Below are positions 51,604 to 60,195 of a stretch of 64,000 nt of DNA, piece by piece. Every line of letters starts with the position of its first letter. Within the stretch, counting starts at the first letter, position 1. The position numbers and the translations under genes are program-made. Source of the DNA: Saprospiraceae bacterium (lineage in GTDB: Bacteria > Bacteroidota > Bacteroidia > Chitinophagales > Saprospiraceae); assembly GCA_041392805.1 (NCBI GenBank), contig JAWKLJ010000002.1:1751001-1815000 (forward strand), given 5' to 3'. A model generated the notes under the pieces. That model worked only from the letters and a program-made list of their open reading frames with translations. It ran no database searches and was not told the DNA's origin.

Positions 51604-52397
51604 GCCTATTACACAAACCTTTAAACCGTAGCCTCGTCACCTGGCTATTGTTGCTAAGCCTTCCGCTTGTCGGCATTGCCCAGGAGGTGGCGTTGGAAAC
51701 AACGGAGGGTGATGAAAATGAAATGGCTGAACCCAAAACAGCCATCTTTGCTTTTGACAATGACGTATTTGCAGTACGACCCTTAGAAGATTTAATTAGC
51801 GATGCCTTAATGAATGCCCCGCTATTAAAAGTACAAGCCCTAAATGTGGATAACGTAAGCCACAAAATACGCATAATGGATAGAGAATGGACCAATTATA
51901 TCTCTGCTATTGCCACTGGACAAGTGGGCAATATCCGATACTTTGACAATCTTGAATCCACCGGCATGACAGATTTTCGGACAATAACCAGGGAAAACAC
52001 TTTTTACAGTGTTGGACTGCATGTTCGGGTGCCCTTAGGCGATTTTGTGACAAAATCGGATCGTAGAGCTTTGCTGGAAAATCAATTGGAACAAGAAAAA
52101 CTAGTGCAAGATGATAGACAAATACGGATACGGGATTTAGTCATTCGCCAATACCACGAATTACAGCTTAAAGTGAAATTAATTGATATTCGATCCAAGG
52201 ACCTTGATTTTTATAAAGTAGCTGCCGAATCAGCCGAAAAATACTTTAGAGAAGGAAATATGACCCTCGAGGAATATACGGATGCCATCACCCTAAGAAG
52301 TAAGGCGGAAGCGAGCTTGGAACAAACCAAAATGGATGCTCGCTTGGCTTTTCAACTATTAGGTGAAATTGTGGGAAAGGATATTAGGGTTAATTAG
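51600..52397 (+). CDS. Short TolC-family outer membrane efflux-like protein
   Basis: 265 residues from the ATG at 51600, which overlaps the acyltransferase stop by four bases and begins a signal peptide (SLVTWLLLLSLPLVGIAQE). LEDLISDALMNAPLLKVQAL and the helical stretch TKSDRRALLENQLEQEKLV, VIRQYHELQLKVKLIDIRS and EKYFREGNMTLEEYTDA are TolC-type coiled-coil patterns; FYSVGLHVRVPLGDF is a barrel strand. TolC proteins are normally about 450 residues with two such repeats; only one is present here, so it must either form larger oligomers or be a reduced version. Linked to Wzz downstream, it may be the outer-membrane part of the polymer exporter. Confidence 0.8.
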   Translation: MSLLHKPLNRSLVTWLLLLSLPLVGIAQEVALETTEGDENEMAEPKTAIFAFDNDVFAVRPLEDLISDALMNAPLLKVQALNVDNVSHKIRIMDREWTNYISAIATGQVGNIRYFDNLESTGMTDFRTITRENTFYSVGLHVRVPLGDFVTKSDRRALLENQLEQEKLVQDDRQIRIRDLVIRQYHELQLKVKLIDIRSKDLDFYKVAAESAEKYFREGNMTLEEYTDAITLRSKAEASLEQTKMDARLAFQLLGEIVGKDIRVN

Positions 52398-52446
52398 TTC
52401 TTACCCCCCCCTATGATTTTTTATTGTTGACTCCAATCAATTTATC

Positions 52447-54651
52447 ATGAATGCCAACGAACTATTTCGTTTAATCAGAAAAAATTTTCTGCTGATCCTC
52501 CTGACAGGCGTTTTAGCAGCGACTGCTGTTTATTTCCTTACAGCCAATCGAAAACAAAAATATTCTTCTAAAGCACTGATTAGCACGGGAGCTATTTCAG
52601 CTATTTCCATTAACGATCCTTCTGCTACCCACCGTGTGGATAGAGATTATTTCCAAAATGAAATGGAAAAGCTCATCAGTTTGGCTACCGGCTATGAAAC
52701 CATGGAAGACCTCGCCAGTCGATTATTGGCTCGGTACCTGATGCTGAATGGGCCAGACCGTCAATGGGTAAAGCCCGAAAACTTTCCTGATATTGCAACC
52801 CTCCTTCCTGCCAGTATGCGCGCGCAAATTGTAGTGGATTCTTCAGAAAGTGAAACACTCAAAAACCTAATCGCTTTGAGAGAGTCCGTTCAGCCTAATG
52901 CGGTACAGGAAGTACTTTATTCCGATACGGAATATTTTGGTATTGAATACCTACAAGAGGAGCTAAAGGTTTATCGTAGAGGGAATAGTGACCTTATTCA
53001 ATTTTTGTACACTACAACTGACCCTGCTATTTGTCAGCAAAGCTTAAATTACCTCATTGCTATTTTTCTGGAAAAACATGCAGCCCTTAAAAAGGTCCAA
53101 TCCTCAGATGTGGTTGACTATTTTGCTGGCGCTACAGCAAAATCTTCTGAACACCTGAAGCAGGCGGAACAAACCTTGCTTAATTTCAGGATCAATAACA
53201 AGATTATCAACTACAATGAACAGACCAAGGCCATTACCTTCAAAAAAGAAGAGTTAGATCAAGTTCTTTTTGAAGAGAACATGCAGATGCAAAGTACCCA
53301 GGCAACCCTCAGTCAGTTGGAAGAACAATTGCAACACCGGGCGAAATTGTCCGAATTGCGAGAAGCGCTTTTGGCGCAGCGGCAAGAATTGTCGACAGTG
53401 ACCCAGCAATTGGCCAAATATGAGATATTGGCTGGCGAAACCAATATGGAAGAATACAATGAAGAAGTGCCCAAATTGCTTTTGCGGCAAGGCGAATTGA
53501 AAGCCGAAATCACCAACTATGCAAAGGAGGCTTTTAAGTTTGACCAAACACCAGACGGTATTGCTACCCAGAACCTTTTAAATGAGTGGTTGCGCATAAT
53601 GGTAGATCGTGAAGAGTCTCAAGCCCGATTGGCTGTGATTAAAGAAAGGCAAGTGGAATTTGACGAAATCTATGGCAAGTTTGCGCCCTGGGGCTCCCAG
53701 CTCACCAAAATCGAACGCGAAATTCAATTGGCAGAGGATGCTTATCTGGAAAATCTCCATAGCTACAACCAGGCGATGCTCCATATGCAAAACACCTTGA
53801 TGGCTACGAACCTGAAAGTTTTGGATGCACCCTATTATCCATTGGAAAAGGGCGATAGCAGGCGCTTATTACTAACTATCCTCGGCCTGTTAGGCGGCAT
53901 ATTCACCACGCTTTCGCTCCTGATCGCAAGAGGCTACATGGACGAACGCTTGAGAACCCCTGAAATGGCGCAAACCCTCACCGGCTTAGAAATAGGAGGT
54001 GTTATACCTGATTTTTCCTATATAAAAGGATCTAAAAAGCAGGAGGCTATCGCCAAACAATCCTTGGCACTCCTTTTACAGCAAGTAAAGGTAGAGACCC
54101 TTGGTAAAATGGAGCATCCCAAAATGGTCTTCATTGGTAGTACCAGAGAGGAGGAAGGCAAAAGCTTGATTAGTGCTCAAGTGGTGGCAGGCCTTCGAGC
54201 TGGCAATAGCAAGGTTTTACACCTCTACCCATACCAAGAGGGCTTGGAAGATCACCACCCTGACAACCATACTTACCGCGTGAATCCGGAATTATCAAAT
54301 AAAACAGCTATTGAGCAATTGATCTGGGAGTCACCTGGCAATGGTGTAGCGGATTTCGATTATGTCATCCTGGAATCGCCCTATTTACTCAGTGGACAAT
54401 ATCCTTTGCATCTACTCGATCAATTTGACTTGCTTCTTCTCATTTGTCGGGCCAACCGAAGCTGGGAACATGCAGACCAACAGGCTGTTTCTGCCTTACA
54501 AAAAGCATCCCGCGGACCAGTAAAGGTCGTTTTGAATGGTGTTTCTAAGGATATTATGAAGGATTACGTTGGGCACTATGTAACTTCCAATTTTCGAAAA
54601 GGAAATTTGGAGGCAGACGGCATGATCGCTTATCCTGTTTTGACAGATTAG
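52447..54651 (+). CDS. Wzz/GumC-like chain-length protein with degenerate tyrosine-kinase domain
   Basis: 734 residues. Wzz segment with membrane helix 1 at about 14-32 (NFLLILLTGVLAATAVYFLT), a long periplasmic coiled coil (about 220-440), helix 2 at about 473-495 (LLLTILGLLGGIFTTLSLLI), then a cytoplasmic CpsD/BY-kinase-like domain. The P-loop is kept in part (GSTREEEGKSLISAQ), but the Walker A' position reads VLHLYPY where kinases have a D-A-D motif, and Walker B reads DYVILESPY (Glu for Asp). There is no tyrosine-rich tail. It likely sets chain length but probably has lost kinase activity. A C8 tract lies at 52404-52411 upstream. Confidence 0.87.
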   Translation: MNANELFRLIRKNFLLILLTGVLAATAVYFLTANRKQKYSSKALISTGAISAISINDPSATHRVDRDYFQNEMEKLISLATGYETMEDLASRLLARYLMLNGPDRQWVKPENFPDIATLLPASMRAQIVVDSSESETLKNLIALRESVQPNAVQEVLYSDTEYFGIEYLQEELKVYRRGNSDLIQFLYTTTDPAICQQSLNYLIAIFLEKHAALKKVQSSDVVDYFAGATAKSSEHLKQAEQTLLNFRINNKIINYNEQTKAITFKKEELDQVLFEENMQMQSTQATLSQLEEQLQHRAKLSELREALLAQRQELSTVTQQLAKYEILAGETNMEEYNEEVPKLLLRQGELKAEITNYAKEAFKFDQTPDGIATQNLLNEWLRIMVDREESQARLAVIKERQVEFDEIYGKFAPWGSQLTKIEREIQLAEDAYLENLHSYNQAMLHMQNTLMATNLKVLDAPYYPLEKGDSRRLLLTILGLLGGIFTTLSLLIARGYMDERLRTPEMAQTLTGLEIGGVIPDFSYIKGSKKQEAIAKQSLALLLQQVKVETLGKMEHPKMVFIGSTREEEGKSLISAQVVAGLRAGNSKVLHLYPYQEGLEDHHPDNHTYRVNPELSNKTAIEQLIWESPGNGVADFDYVILESPYLLSGQYPLHLLDQFDLLLLICRANRSWEHADQQAVSALQKASRGPVKVVLNGVSKDIMKDYVGHYVTSNFRKGNLEADGMIAYPVLTD

Positions 54652-54869
54652 CCATTGCCATTGAATTTGAATTTGAATTTGAATTTGCCATTGCCATTGC
54701 CTTTGAATTTGCCATTGCCATTGAATTTGAATTTGAATTTGAATTTGCCATTGCCATTGCCTTTGAATTTGCCATTGCCATTGAATTTGAATTTACCATT
54801 GTCATTGCCATTGCCTTTGAAATTGCCATTGCCATTGAATTTGAAATTGAATTTGAAATTGCCCTTGAA
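54652..54869 (+). repeat. Hexanucleotide tandem repeat (TTGCCA/TTGAAT/TTGCCT/TTGAAA)
   Basis: About 36 consecutive hexamers of the form TTGnnn fill the space between the Wzz stop and the next glycosyltransferase start. Two perfect 60-bp higher-order copies stand back to back (54661-54720 and 54721-54780), followed by a diverged third part. The repeat is in frame with Wzz behind its TAG and would encode alternating Leu-Pro/Leu-Asn; that frame closes at TAA 54874-54876, overlapping the ATG at 54870. A second frame (Ala-Ile, Glu-Phe) is open into the glycosyltransferase. Three-fold length keeps all frames unchanged on copy-number change. Confidence 0.95.
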
Positions 54870-56075
54870 ATGCTAAAAGCAAAACAAATCGTATGTGTGG
54901 GCTTTCCCAAATGGGAAGGGGACTATATGAAGTCAACGGTGTTGTTAATGGCTGAACTGGCCAAAAACAATTCGGTGCTTTATGTAGACTATCCCTTTAC
55001 CTGGAAAGATGTCATCAAAGGGCTAAATGCCACTGCGGGAATCCCCAGCCGACGTTTGTTGGGGCTGCAACCTCGTTTGCGCAGCTTGTCCTTTTCCGAT
55101 CAGGCCCAACTACATTTGCTGAGCTTGCCGCCCTTTATTCCTGCAAATTGGACGGCCTCAAACGCAACCTATGATCGACTATTGGCCTACAATGGCAAAA
55201 GAGCAGCAGCCAGCATCAAGGTGGCTATGAAGCAATTGAATTTTACACAACCTATTGTTATCAATGCCTTTAATCCAGCCTTGGGAAATGTCCTGGCTGG
55301 AGAATTAGGCGAGCAACTATTAGTTTACTATTGTTACGATGAAATTAGCGCGGCCAATTGGGTGGGCAAACACGGCCACCGACACGAAATAGCCTTTTTA
55401 GAAAAAGTAGATTTAACCATTGTGTCATCGGCCCAATTATTGCAGGATAAGTCGCCCTTGACCAGGAATTGTCAATTGGTCAATAATGGCGTGTCGCTAG
55501 ATCTGTTTCAGGGAGTCGACCGCTGCCCACCCGATGACAAAGGGCTCCGAGTGGGATACCTGGGTTCTGTCGATGAACGCCTTGATTACGAATTGTTAAC
55601 GGAGGTGATGCGGCAACTGCCTGATTATCAGTTTCAGTTTGTAGGCAGGATTGTAGACAAAGCAGGTGCAGCCCAATTAGCTAAGCAGCCCAATTGCCAG
55701 CTCCTGGGCTCCCAGCCACCTAGCACATTGGCCAAATTTGTAGCAGGTTTCCAAGTAGGGCTGATCCCATTTAAGTGCAACCGGCTAACGGCAGGGATTT
55801 ATCCACTGAAAATAAATGAATACCTGGCCATGGGGATTCCGGTGGTAGCCACCCGATTTACCGATTTGTCATCATTTGAGCCTTACGCCCACCTTGCTGA
55901 AGCGCAATCAGATTTTAAGGACACTATTCAAATGGCTATCGCGTCGGATACTCCGGCAAAGGTGCAAGCTCGACAGCAATTTGCGGCGACTAATTCCTGG
56001 GAGAAAAGAGGCGCCGAATTTGGACAGGCCATTTATCAATCATTGGAAGAAAAGCTCCCTCAACTATCCTTCTAG
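54870..56075 (+). CDS. Glycosyltransferase, GT4/GT-B type
   Basis: 401 residues. Two Rossmann lobes: N-terminal (IVCVGFPKWEGDYMKSTVLLMAEL, LVYYCYDEISAANW) and C-terminal with LRVGYLGSVDERLDYELLTEV, the nucleotide-sugar part QVGLIPFKCNRLTAGIYPLKINEYLAMGIPVVAT, where the E in INEYLA fits the ExxxxxxE-like motif. It adds a sugar to the lipid-linked oligosaccharide on the cytoplasmic side. The ATG lies inside the end of the hexamer repeat and overlaps a possible stop codon of the repeat frame. Twenty bases separate it from the polymerase gene. Confidence 0.88.
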   Translation: MLKAKQIVCVGFPKWEGDYMKSTVLLMAELAKNNSVLYVDYPFTWKDVIKGLNATAGIPSRRLLGLQPRLRSLSFSDQAQLHLLSLPPFIPANWTASNATYDRLLAYNGKRAAASIKVAMKQLNFTQPIVINAFNPALGNVLAGELGEQLLVYYCYDEISAANWVGKHGHRHEIAFLEKVDLTIVSSAQLLQDKSPLTRNCQLVNNGVSLDLFQGVDRCPPDDKGLRVGYLGSVDERLDYELLTEVMRQLPDYQFQFVGRIVDKAGAAQLAKQPNCQLLGSQPPSTLAKFVAGFQVGLIPFKCNRLTAGIYPLKINEYLAMGIPVVATRFTDLSSFEPYAHLAEAQSDFKDTIQMAIASDTPAKVQARQQFAATNSWEKRGAEFGQAIYQSLEEKLPQLSF

Positions 56076-56094
56076 TGATCCAAAAAAATAACCT

Positions 56095-57546
56095 ATGGCA
56101 ACCTATACAAATAAATTAGCATCCAATATTTTTAAAGAAAAGCCCCTGGTCATACTGCCCATTTTGTTAGCAGTTGGCATAGGAGGATTGATCGGTTTGC
56201 TGGACCTGAAATGGGCGCTGGTTGCTACTATGCTGCCCTTGATCGCCCTGTTTTTTGGCAAAATCATCCTCCAACCCGCCTTTGGTTTACTGACCGCGAT
56301 GGTGGCCGCTTTTGTGGCCTTGGGCATTAGCCGTTATATTCCTTATCCTTGGGGCTTAAGTGTTGATGTCATTTTGGTAATTGCCTGGATGGGGCTATTG
56401 TTGCATAAAATACTAGACCGCGACTGGAGTCCTTTTTTTAATGATATTGTTTGGTGGGCCGTAATATGGTATGGCTATTTATGTTTGGAACTGATCAATC
56501 CAGAAATGCCTGGCGTAAAGGCATGGGGGTTTGCCATGCGTGGCATCGGGTTTTATCAGTTATTGGGCTTTACCCTTGCTTTTGCTTTTTTGAGGCATCC
56601 TAAGTATATCAAAATGGTTGTCAATTTTATACTTGTCTTGTCCGTACTGGGCGCCCTGTGGGGCCTAAAGCAACAATATTGGGGCTTGGACCTGGCCGAG
56701 GAGTATTGGTTGTGGGAAGAAGGCCATGCGAAAGAACATGTTTTAAATGGCGTGCTTCGGGTCTTTTCATTTTATAGTGATGCGGGGCAGTTTGGCGCCT
56801 CTCAGGCCATGGTTGCCCTGATGTGTGCTATTTTATTCCTTGGTCCATTTTCATGGAAGCACAAGATATTATATCTATTGACTGGCTTGGCCACCCTCTC
56901 TGGCTTTTTATTTTCCGGAACCAGGGGCGCTGGGGCTGTTTTGTTGGCAGGAGCCGTTATTTACCTCTTGTTGAGTAAAAACTTCAAAATACTAGTGTTG
57001 GGTTTGGCTTTCCTAGGCTTAACCTTTTATGGCTTGAGATACACCTATGCATTTCATTCCTTTCAGCCTGTAGCTCGATTGCGTACCGCTTTAGATGTGA
57101 ACAATCCCTCTTTGCAGGCGCGTCTGAGAAACCAAGAAACTTTCTCTTATTACTTGGCTTCAAGGCCATTTGGCGGAGGAATTGGTTCATCCGCTTATTG
57201 GGGAGAAAGGTTCAATCCTAACTCTTTGTTAGCCAGTACGCCAACAGATAGTTATTTTGTAAGAATATGGGTAGAGACCGGATTGGTCGGCATTTGTTTA
57301 CATTTACTCATGTTGGGCTACTTTTTAGGGAAAGGCTGTGGTATTGTCTGGCATTTAAAAGACGGACAGCTTCGCTATCGGGCGATGGCCTTACTTGCAG
57401 CCTTCTTTGGCATATTGGTAGCTAGCTATGGCAACCAGGTATATAGCCAGTTTCCAACGGGAATAATCATGTCCATTGCCATACCCTTGATTTGTATGAG
57501 CCCAATGTTTGACCAAATGATTGCTAAAGAAAAAGAAGAGAGATAG
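56095..57546 (+). CDS. Wzy-like O-antigen polymerase/ligase family protein
   Basis: 483 residues with 11-13 predicted membrane helices. The large periplasmic loop near residues 180-230 (ENYWLWEEGHAKEHVLNG-like stretch, RVFSFYSDAGQFGASQAM) and the second loop near 340-395 (RLRTALDVNNPSLQARL, RPFGGGIGSSAYWGERFNP, TPTDSYFVRIWVETGLVG) match the Wzy_C/O-antigen ligase family (PF04932), with the arginines expected in those loops. It joins flipped repeat units into polymer in the periplasm. Being beside flippase and chain-length genes it is the polymerase rather than the LPS ligase (inference). Confidence 0.85.
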   Translation: MATYTNKLASNIFKEKPLVILPILLAVGIGGLIGLLDLKWALVATMLPLIALFFGKIILQPAFGLLTAMVAAFVALGISRYIPYPWGLSVDVILVIAWMGLLLHKILDRDWSPFFNDIVWWAVIWYGYLCLELINPEMPGVKAWGFAMRGIGFYQLLGFTLAFAFLRHPKYIKMVVNFILVLSVLGALWGLKQQYWGLDLAEEYWLWEEGHAKEHVLNGVLRVFSFYSDAGQFGASQAMVALMCAILFLGPFSWKHKILYLLTGLATLSGFLFSGTRGAGAVLLAGAVIYLLLSKNFKILVLGLAFLGLTFYGLRYTYAFHSFQPVARLRTALDVNNPSLQARLRNQETFSYYLASRPFGGGIGSSAYWGERFNPNSLLASTPTDSYFVRIWVETGLVGICLHLLMLGYFLGKGCGIVWHLKDGQLRYRAMALLAAFFGILVASYGNQVYSQFPTGIIMSIAIPLICMSPMFDQMIAKEKEER

Positions 57547-57548
57547 AT

Positions 57549-58724
57549 ATGCAGCTATTTTTAATGTTTTGCAGTTCCATTATATTGATCTATTTGGGCT
57601 GGGGTGTTTTTTATCAATTGATTTTTTCCATTGCTGGTCGATTCTGGGTTGAGGTCGAATTACCTCCGATCGGGGCCTATCGAAAAATGGTCGTCCTGAT
57701 CCCCGCTTACAAAGAAGATAAAGTCATCCTCCAGGTAGCAAAAGCAGCTCTAGCACATGACTACCCCAAGGAACAATTCGAGGTCCTGGTTATTGCCGAT
57801 AGCCTACAAGCGGATACCTTGAAGGAATTGCAAAAATTACCGCTTCGTTTGGTATTTGTGGATTTTGATCAAAGTACCAAATCCAAGGCGATCAACGCGG
57901 CCCTCAACCAAATTCCTCCCCATGAATTTGATGTGGTGGTGATATTGGATGCTGACAACACCATGGCACCAGGATTTCTACATCATATTAACGGGCATTT
58001 TGAATTGGGCCACCGTATTGTTCAAGGCTGTAGGGCAGCCAAAAATGAAAATACACCAATAGCTATTTTGGATGGCCTTAGCGAATCCGTTAATAACCAC
58101 ATTTTAGGCAAAGGGCCCATCGTTTTAGGGCTTTCCGCCCGATTGGCAGGCTCCGGAATGGCTTTTGATGAAACGCTTTTCCGATCGGTCATGCCAAAGA
58201 TTGATGCCATAGGCGGCTTTGATAAGGCGCTGGAGCTTCGTTTAACAGGCAAAGGAGAACGAATAATGTATGCCCCTCAAGCCATCATACTGGATGAAAA
58301 AGTAAGTAAGCCCGAGCATTTTAGCCAGCAGAGAAGCCGGTGGATTGCTGCTCAATTTTACTATGCTAAACGATCTTTTCCCGATGCATTAAAAGCGCTT
58401 TTTGTCCATGGGATGATCGATTATTTTAACAAGGCAGCCCAGATGCTATTGCCCCCGAGGCTAATTACTCCTGGTGTATTGTTTTTATTTACCCTCTTTT
58501 GGTTTTTAAACGGAAATGCCAATATGGGCTTTAGCTTTGCTATTATACTGTTTTTTAATATCATTTCCTTTTTGTTGGCATTGCCCAACTATACCTGGCG
58601 GCAGCCTTATATAAATGCACTTTTTCAATTGCCGATTATTTTCCTTTATGCCTTAAAGTCAATAGGGAACACAGGAAAAGCTCATCGGCAGTTTATCCAT
58701 ACACCTCACGGTGAATCTGAATAA
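57549..58724 (+). CDS. Membrane-bound family 2 glycosyltransferase (BcsA/HAS-like)
   Basis: 391 residues. An N-terminal helix (5-25) is followed by the GT-A domain with VVLIPAYKEDKVILQVAKAA, VVILDADNTMAPGFLHHI (DAD), GSGMAFDETLF, and the processive-type QQRSRWIAAQF (QxxRW). Three to four C-terminal helices end the protein. Such enzymes make beta-linked chains or add sugars at the membrane. Two bases after the polymerase stop, so translationally linked. No PilZ or other c-di-GMP motif is visible. Confidence 0.88.
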   Translation: MQLFLMFCSSIILIYLGWGVFYQLIFSIAGRFWVEVELPPIGAYRKMVVLIPAYKEDKVILQVAKAALAHDYPKEQFEVLVIADSLQADTLKELQKLPLRLVFVDFDQSTKSKAINAALNQIPPHEFDVVVILDADNTMAPGFLHHINGHFELGHRIVQGCRAAKNENTPIAILDGLSESVNNHILGKGPIVLGLSARLAGSGMAFDETLFRSVMPKIDAIGGFDKALELRLTGKGERIMYAPQAIILDEKVSKPEHFSQQRSRWIAAQFYYAKRSFPDALKALFVHGMIDYFNKAAQMLLPPRLITPGVLFLFTLFWFLNGNANMGFSFAIILFFNIISFLLALPNYTWRQPYINALFQLPIIFLYALKSIGNTGKAHRQFIHTPHGESE

Positions 58725-58739
58725 AAAAACATTATCCTT

Positions 58740-58847
58740 ATGCTTGGAACAGGAATGCCATGGCATATCATTTTGCCATTTTTTATCATCGGAATTGTAT
58801 TAGGCTTGATCAGCGCACAAACTGGCCGAAAAAGAAAAACAGAATAG
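58740..58847 (+). CDS. 35-residue single-span membrane peptide
   Basis: ATG at 58740, TAG at 58845-58847. The peptide starts MLGTGMPWHIILPFF, has one hydrophobic helix (about residues 9-26) and a basic tail (TGRKRKTE), i.e. a plausible inside-out membrane peptide. It lies in the 141-bp space between the membrane GT2 and the flippase, 15 bases after one stop and 18 bases before the next start, so a coding gene here fits operon spacing well. Not recognised as a family; conservation would be needed for certainty. Confidence 0.5.
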   Translation: MLGTGMPWHIILPFFIIGIVLGLISAQTGRKRKTE

Positions 58848-58865
58848 CCTCGTTTAAGATCTTTC

Positions 58866-60188
58866 ATGAAAAAAGTGAGTACATCCTTATTGAAATCGAG
58901 TAGTTACTCCTTGTTGGGTTATGCAGCCCAGTTAGGACTAGCTTTTGTGAGTTTTTTAATCTTGGTCCGCCTGATGCCTACCTATGATTTCGGCGTATGG
59001 GTGTTGTTTTTGACCCTGAGTTCCTTTGCCGATATGGGTAGAATGGGTTTGACCCAAAATGCAGTGGTGAAATACTGTATAGAAGAATCAAGTGCGTATG
59101 GAAAGATCGTAACTGCCGGTTTTTTTTTGAATACGGCTTGTACCATTATCATCAGCCTTTTACTTTTATGCATCAGCTATCCGCTAGGAAGCTTATGGTC
59201 TGCCCCAGAATTACCCGCATTGCTATTTTGGTATCCACCTATTGCATTGATCCATGGTAGCGCCCGCTATTTTGACTTTGTTCACATGGCTCAGCAAGAT
59301 TTTAAAGGCATTTTTTGGTCAAAAAGCCTGTTTGGCCTTGGGTTCATTGTGGGGATTGTCGTGGTTTGGTTGTCACTGGGGACACTGGAACTCTGGTATT
59401 TACCTGTTTTACAATTGTTGGCAGCCATTCCCTCTTTGCTGTTTTTTGTGTGGTATAAACGCAGCTATCTGCAATGGGGACCATTGGATAGGCAATGGAT
59501 GAAAAAGATCTTCCATTTTGGGAAATATGTGCTAGGAACCAATTTCAGTTCCATGTTTTTCAATAAGGTGGATTTGATGATGGTAGGGATATTTCTTAAC
59601 CCCGTTGCGGTTGGATTATACAACGTAGCTACTCGGATCACCAATTATGTTGAAGTGCCTATGTCGGGGATTGCTCAGGCTATTTATCCAAAAATAGCCG
59701 CAGCCGGTAAGGAACAAGGGTACCTGAAAATTGGAAAAATATATGAACGATCAGTTGGTTATTTATTGGCTTTGACGCTGCCAATTGTATTGTTTGTTTT
59801 TGTATTTTCAAAACCAGTCGTCTACCTATTAGCAGGTGTTGACTACCTGGAAGCCGCTCCGATATTGGCGATTTTGGTTATTGCGGTCTTGGTGAAACCT
59901 TGGGGGCGGCTTTTCGGTATCACCTTAGATGCCATCGGTCGGCCGAAATTGAATTTTTATTTACTCCTGATAGGACTGGGGCTAAATGTACTGTTGAATT
60001 GGCTGTTTATTTCAAAATGGGGCTTGCAAGGTGCCGCCTATGCCACGTTGATAGCTTTGTGGAGCACTATTTTTGCGGGCCAACTACTCATTATGAAAAT
60101 CATTCCTATCCGACAATCAGAAATATGGCGCAGGATTTGGTCTTTTTACAGGCATCCGGTAGCCGAATTAAAAATGCAAAACCTTTGA
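58866..60188 (+). CDS. Wzx-like oligosaccharide flippase
   Basis: 440 residues with about 12-14 membrane helices. The N-terminus SSYSLLGYAAQLGLAFVSFLILVRLMPTYDFGVWVLFLT is typical of the polysaccharide_synt/flippase family (PF01943, MATE-like), and the middle has KVDLMMVGIFLNPVAVGLYNVATRI, another hallmark. It carries undecaprenyl-linked repeat units across the inner membrane. With Wzy- and Wzz-like genes in the same run it defines a Wzy-dependent polymer pathway. Confidence 0.93.
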   Translation: MKKVSTSLLKSSSYSLLGYAAQLGLAFVSFLILVRLMPTYDFGVWVLFLTLSSFADMGRMGLTQNAVVKYCIEESSAYGKIVTAGFFLNTACTIIISLLLLCISYPLGSLWSAPELPALLFWYPPIALIHGSARYFDFVHMAQQDFKGIFWSKSLFGLGFIVGIVVVWLSLGTLELWYLPVLQLLAAIPSLLFFVWYKRSYLQWGPLDRQWMKKIFHFGKYVLGTNFSSMFFNKVDLMMVGIFLNPVAVGLYNVATRITNYVEVPMSGIAQAIYPKIAAAGKEQGYLKIGKIYERSVGYLLALTLPIVLFVFVFSKPVVYLLAGVDYLEAAPILAILVIAVLVKPWGRLFGITLDAIGRPKLNFYLLLIGLGLNVLLNWLFISKWGLQGAAYATLIALWSTIFAGQLLIMKIIPIRQSEIWRRIWSFYRHPVAELKMQNL

Positions 60189-60195
60189 ATGTAAG

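Noticed and set aside
54652..54869. CRISPR array
   Set aside because: The repeats are contiguous hexamers without unique spacers and no cas genes are present.
54655..54876. Independent 73-residue Leu-Pro/Leu-Asn protein gene
   Set aside because: Composition is fixed by the hexamer repeat, all frames are open for the same reason, and the frame has no start codon other than TTG repeats. Kept as a repeat with a possible coupling role only.
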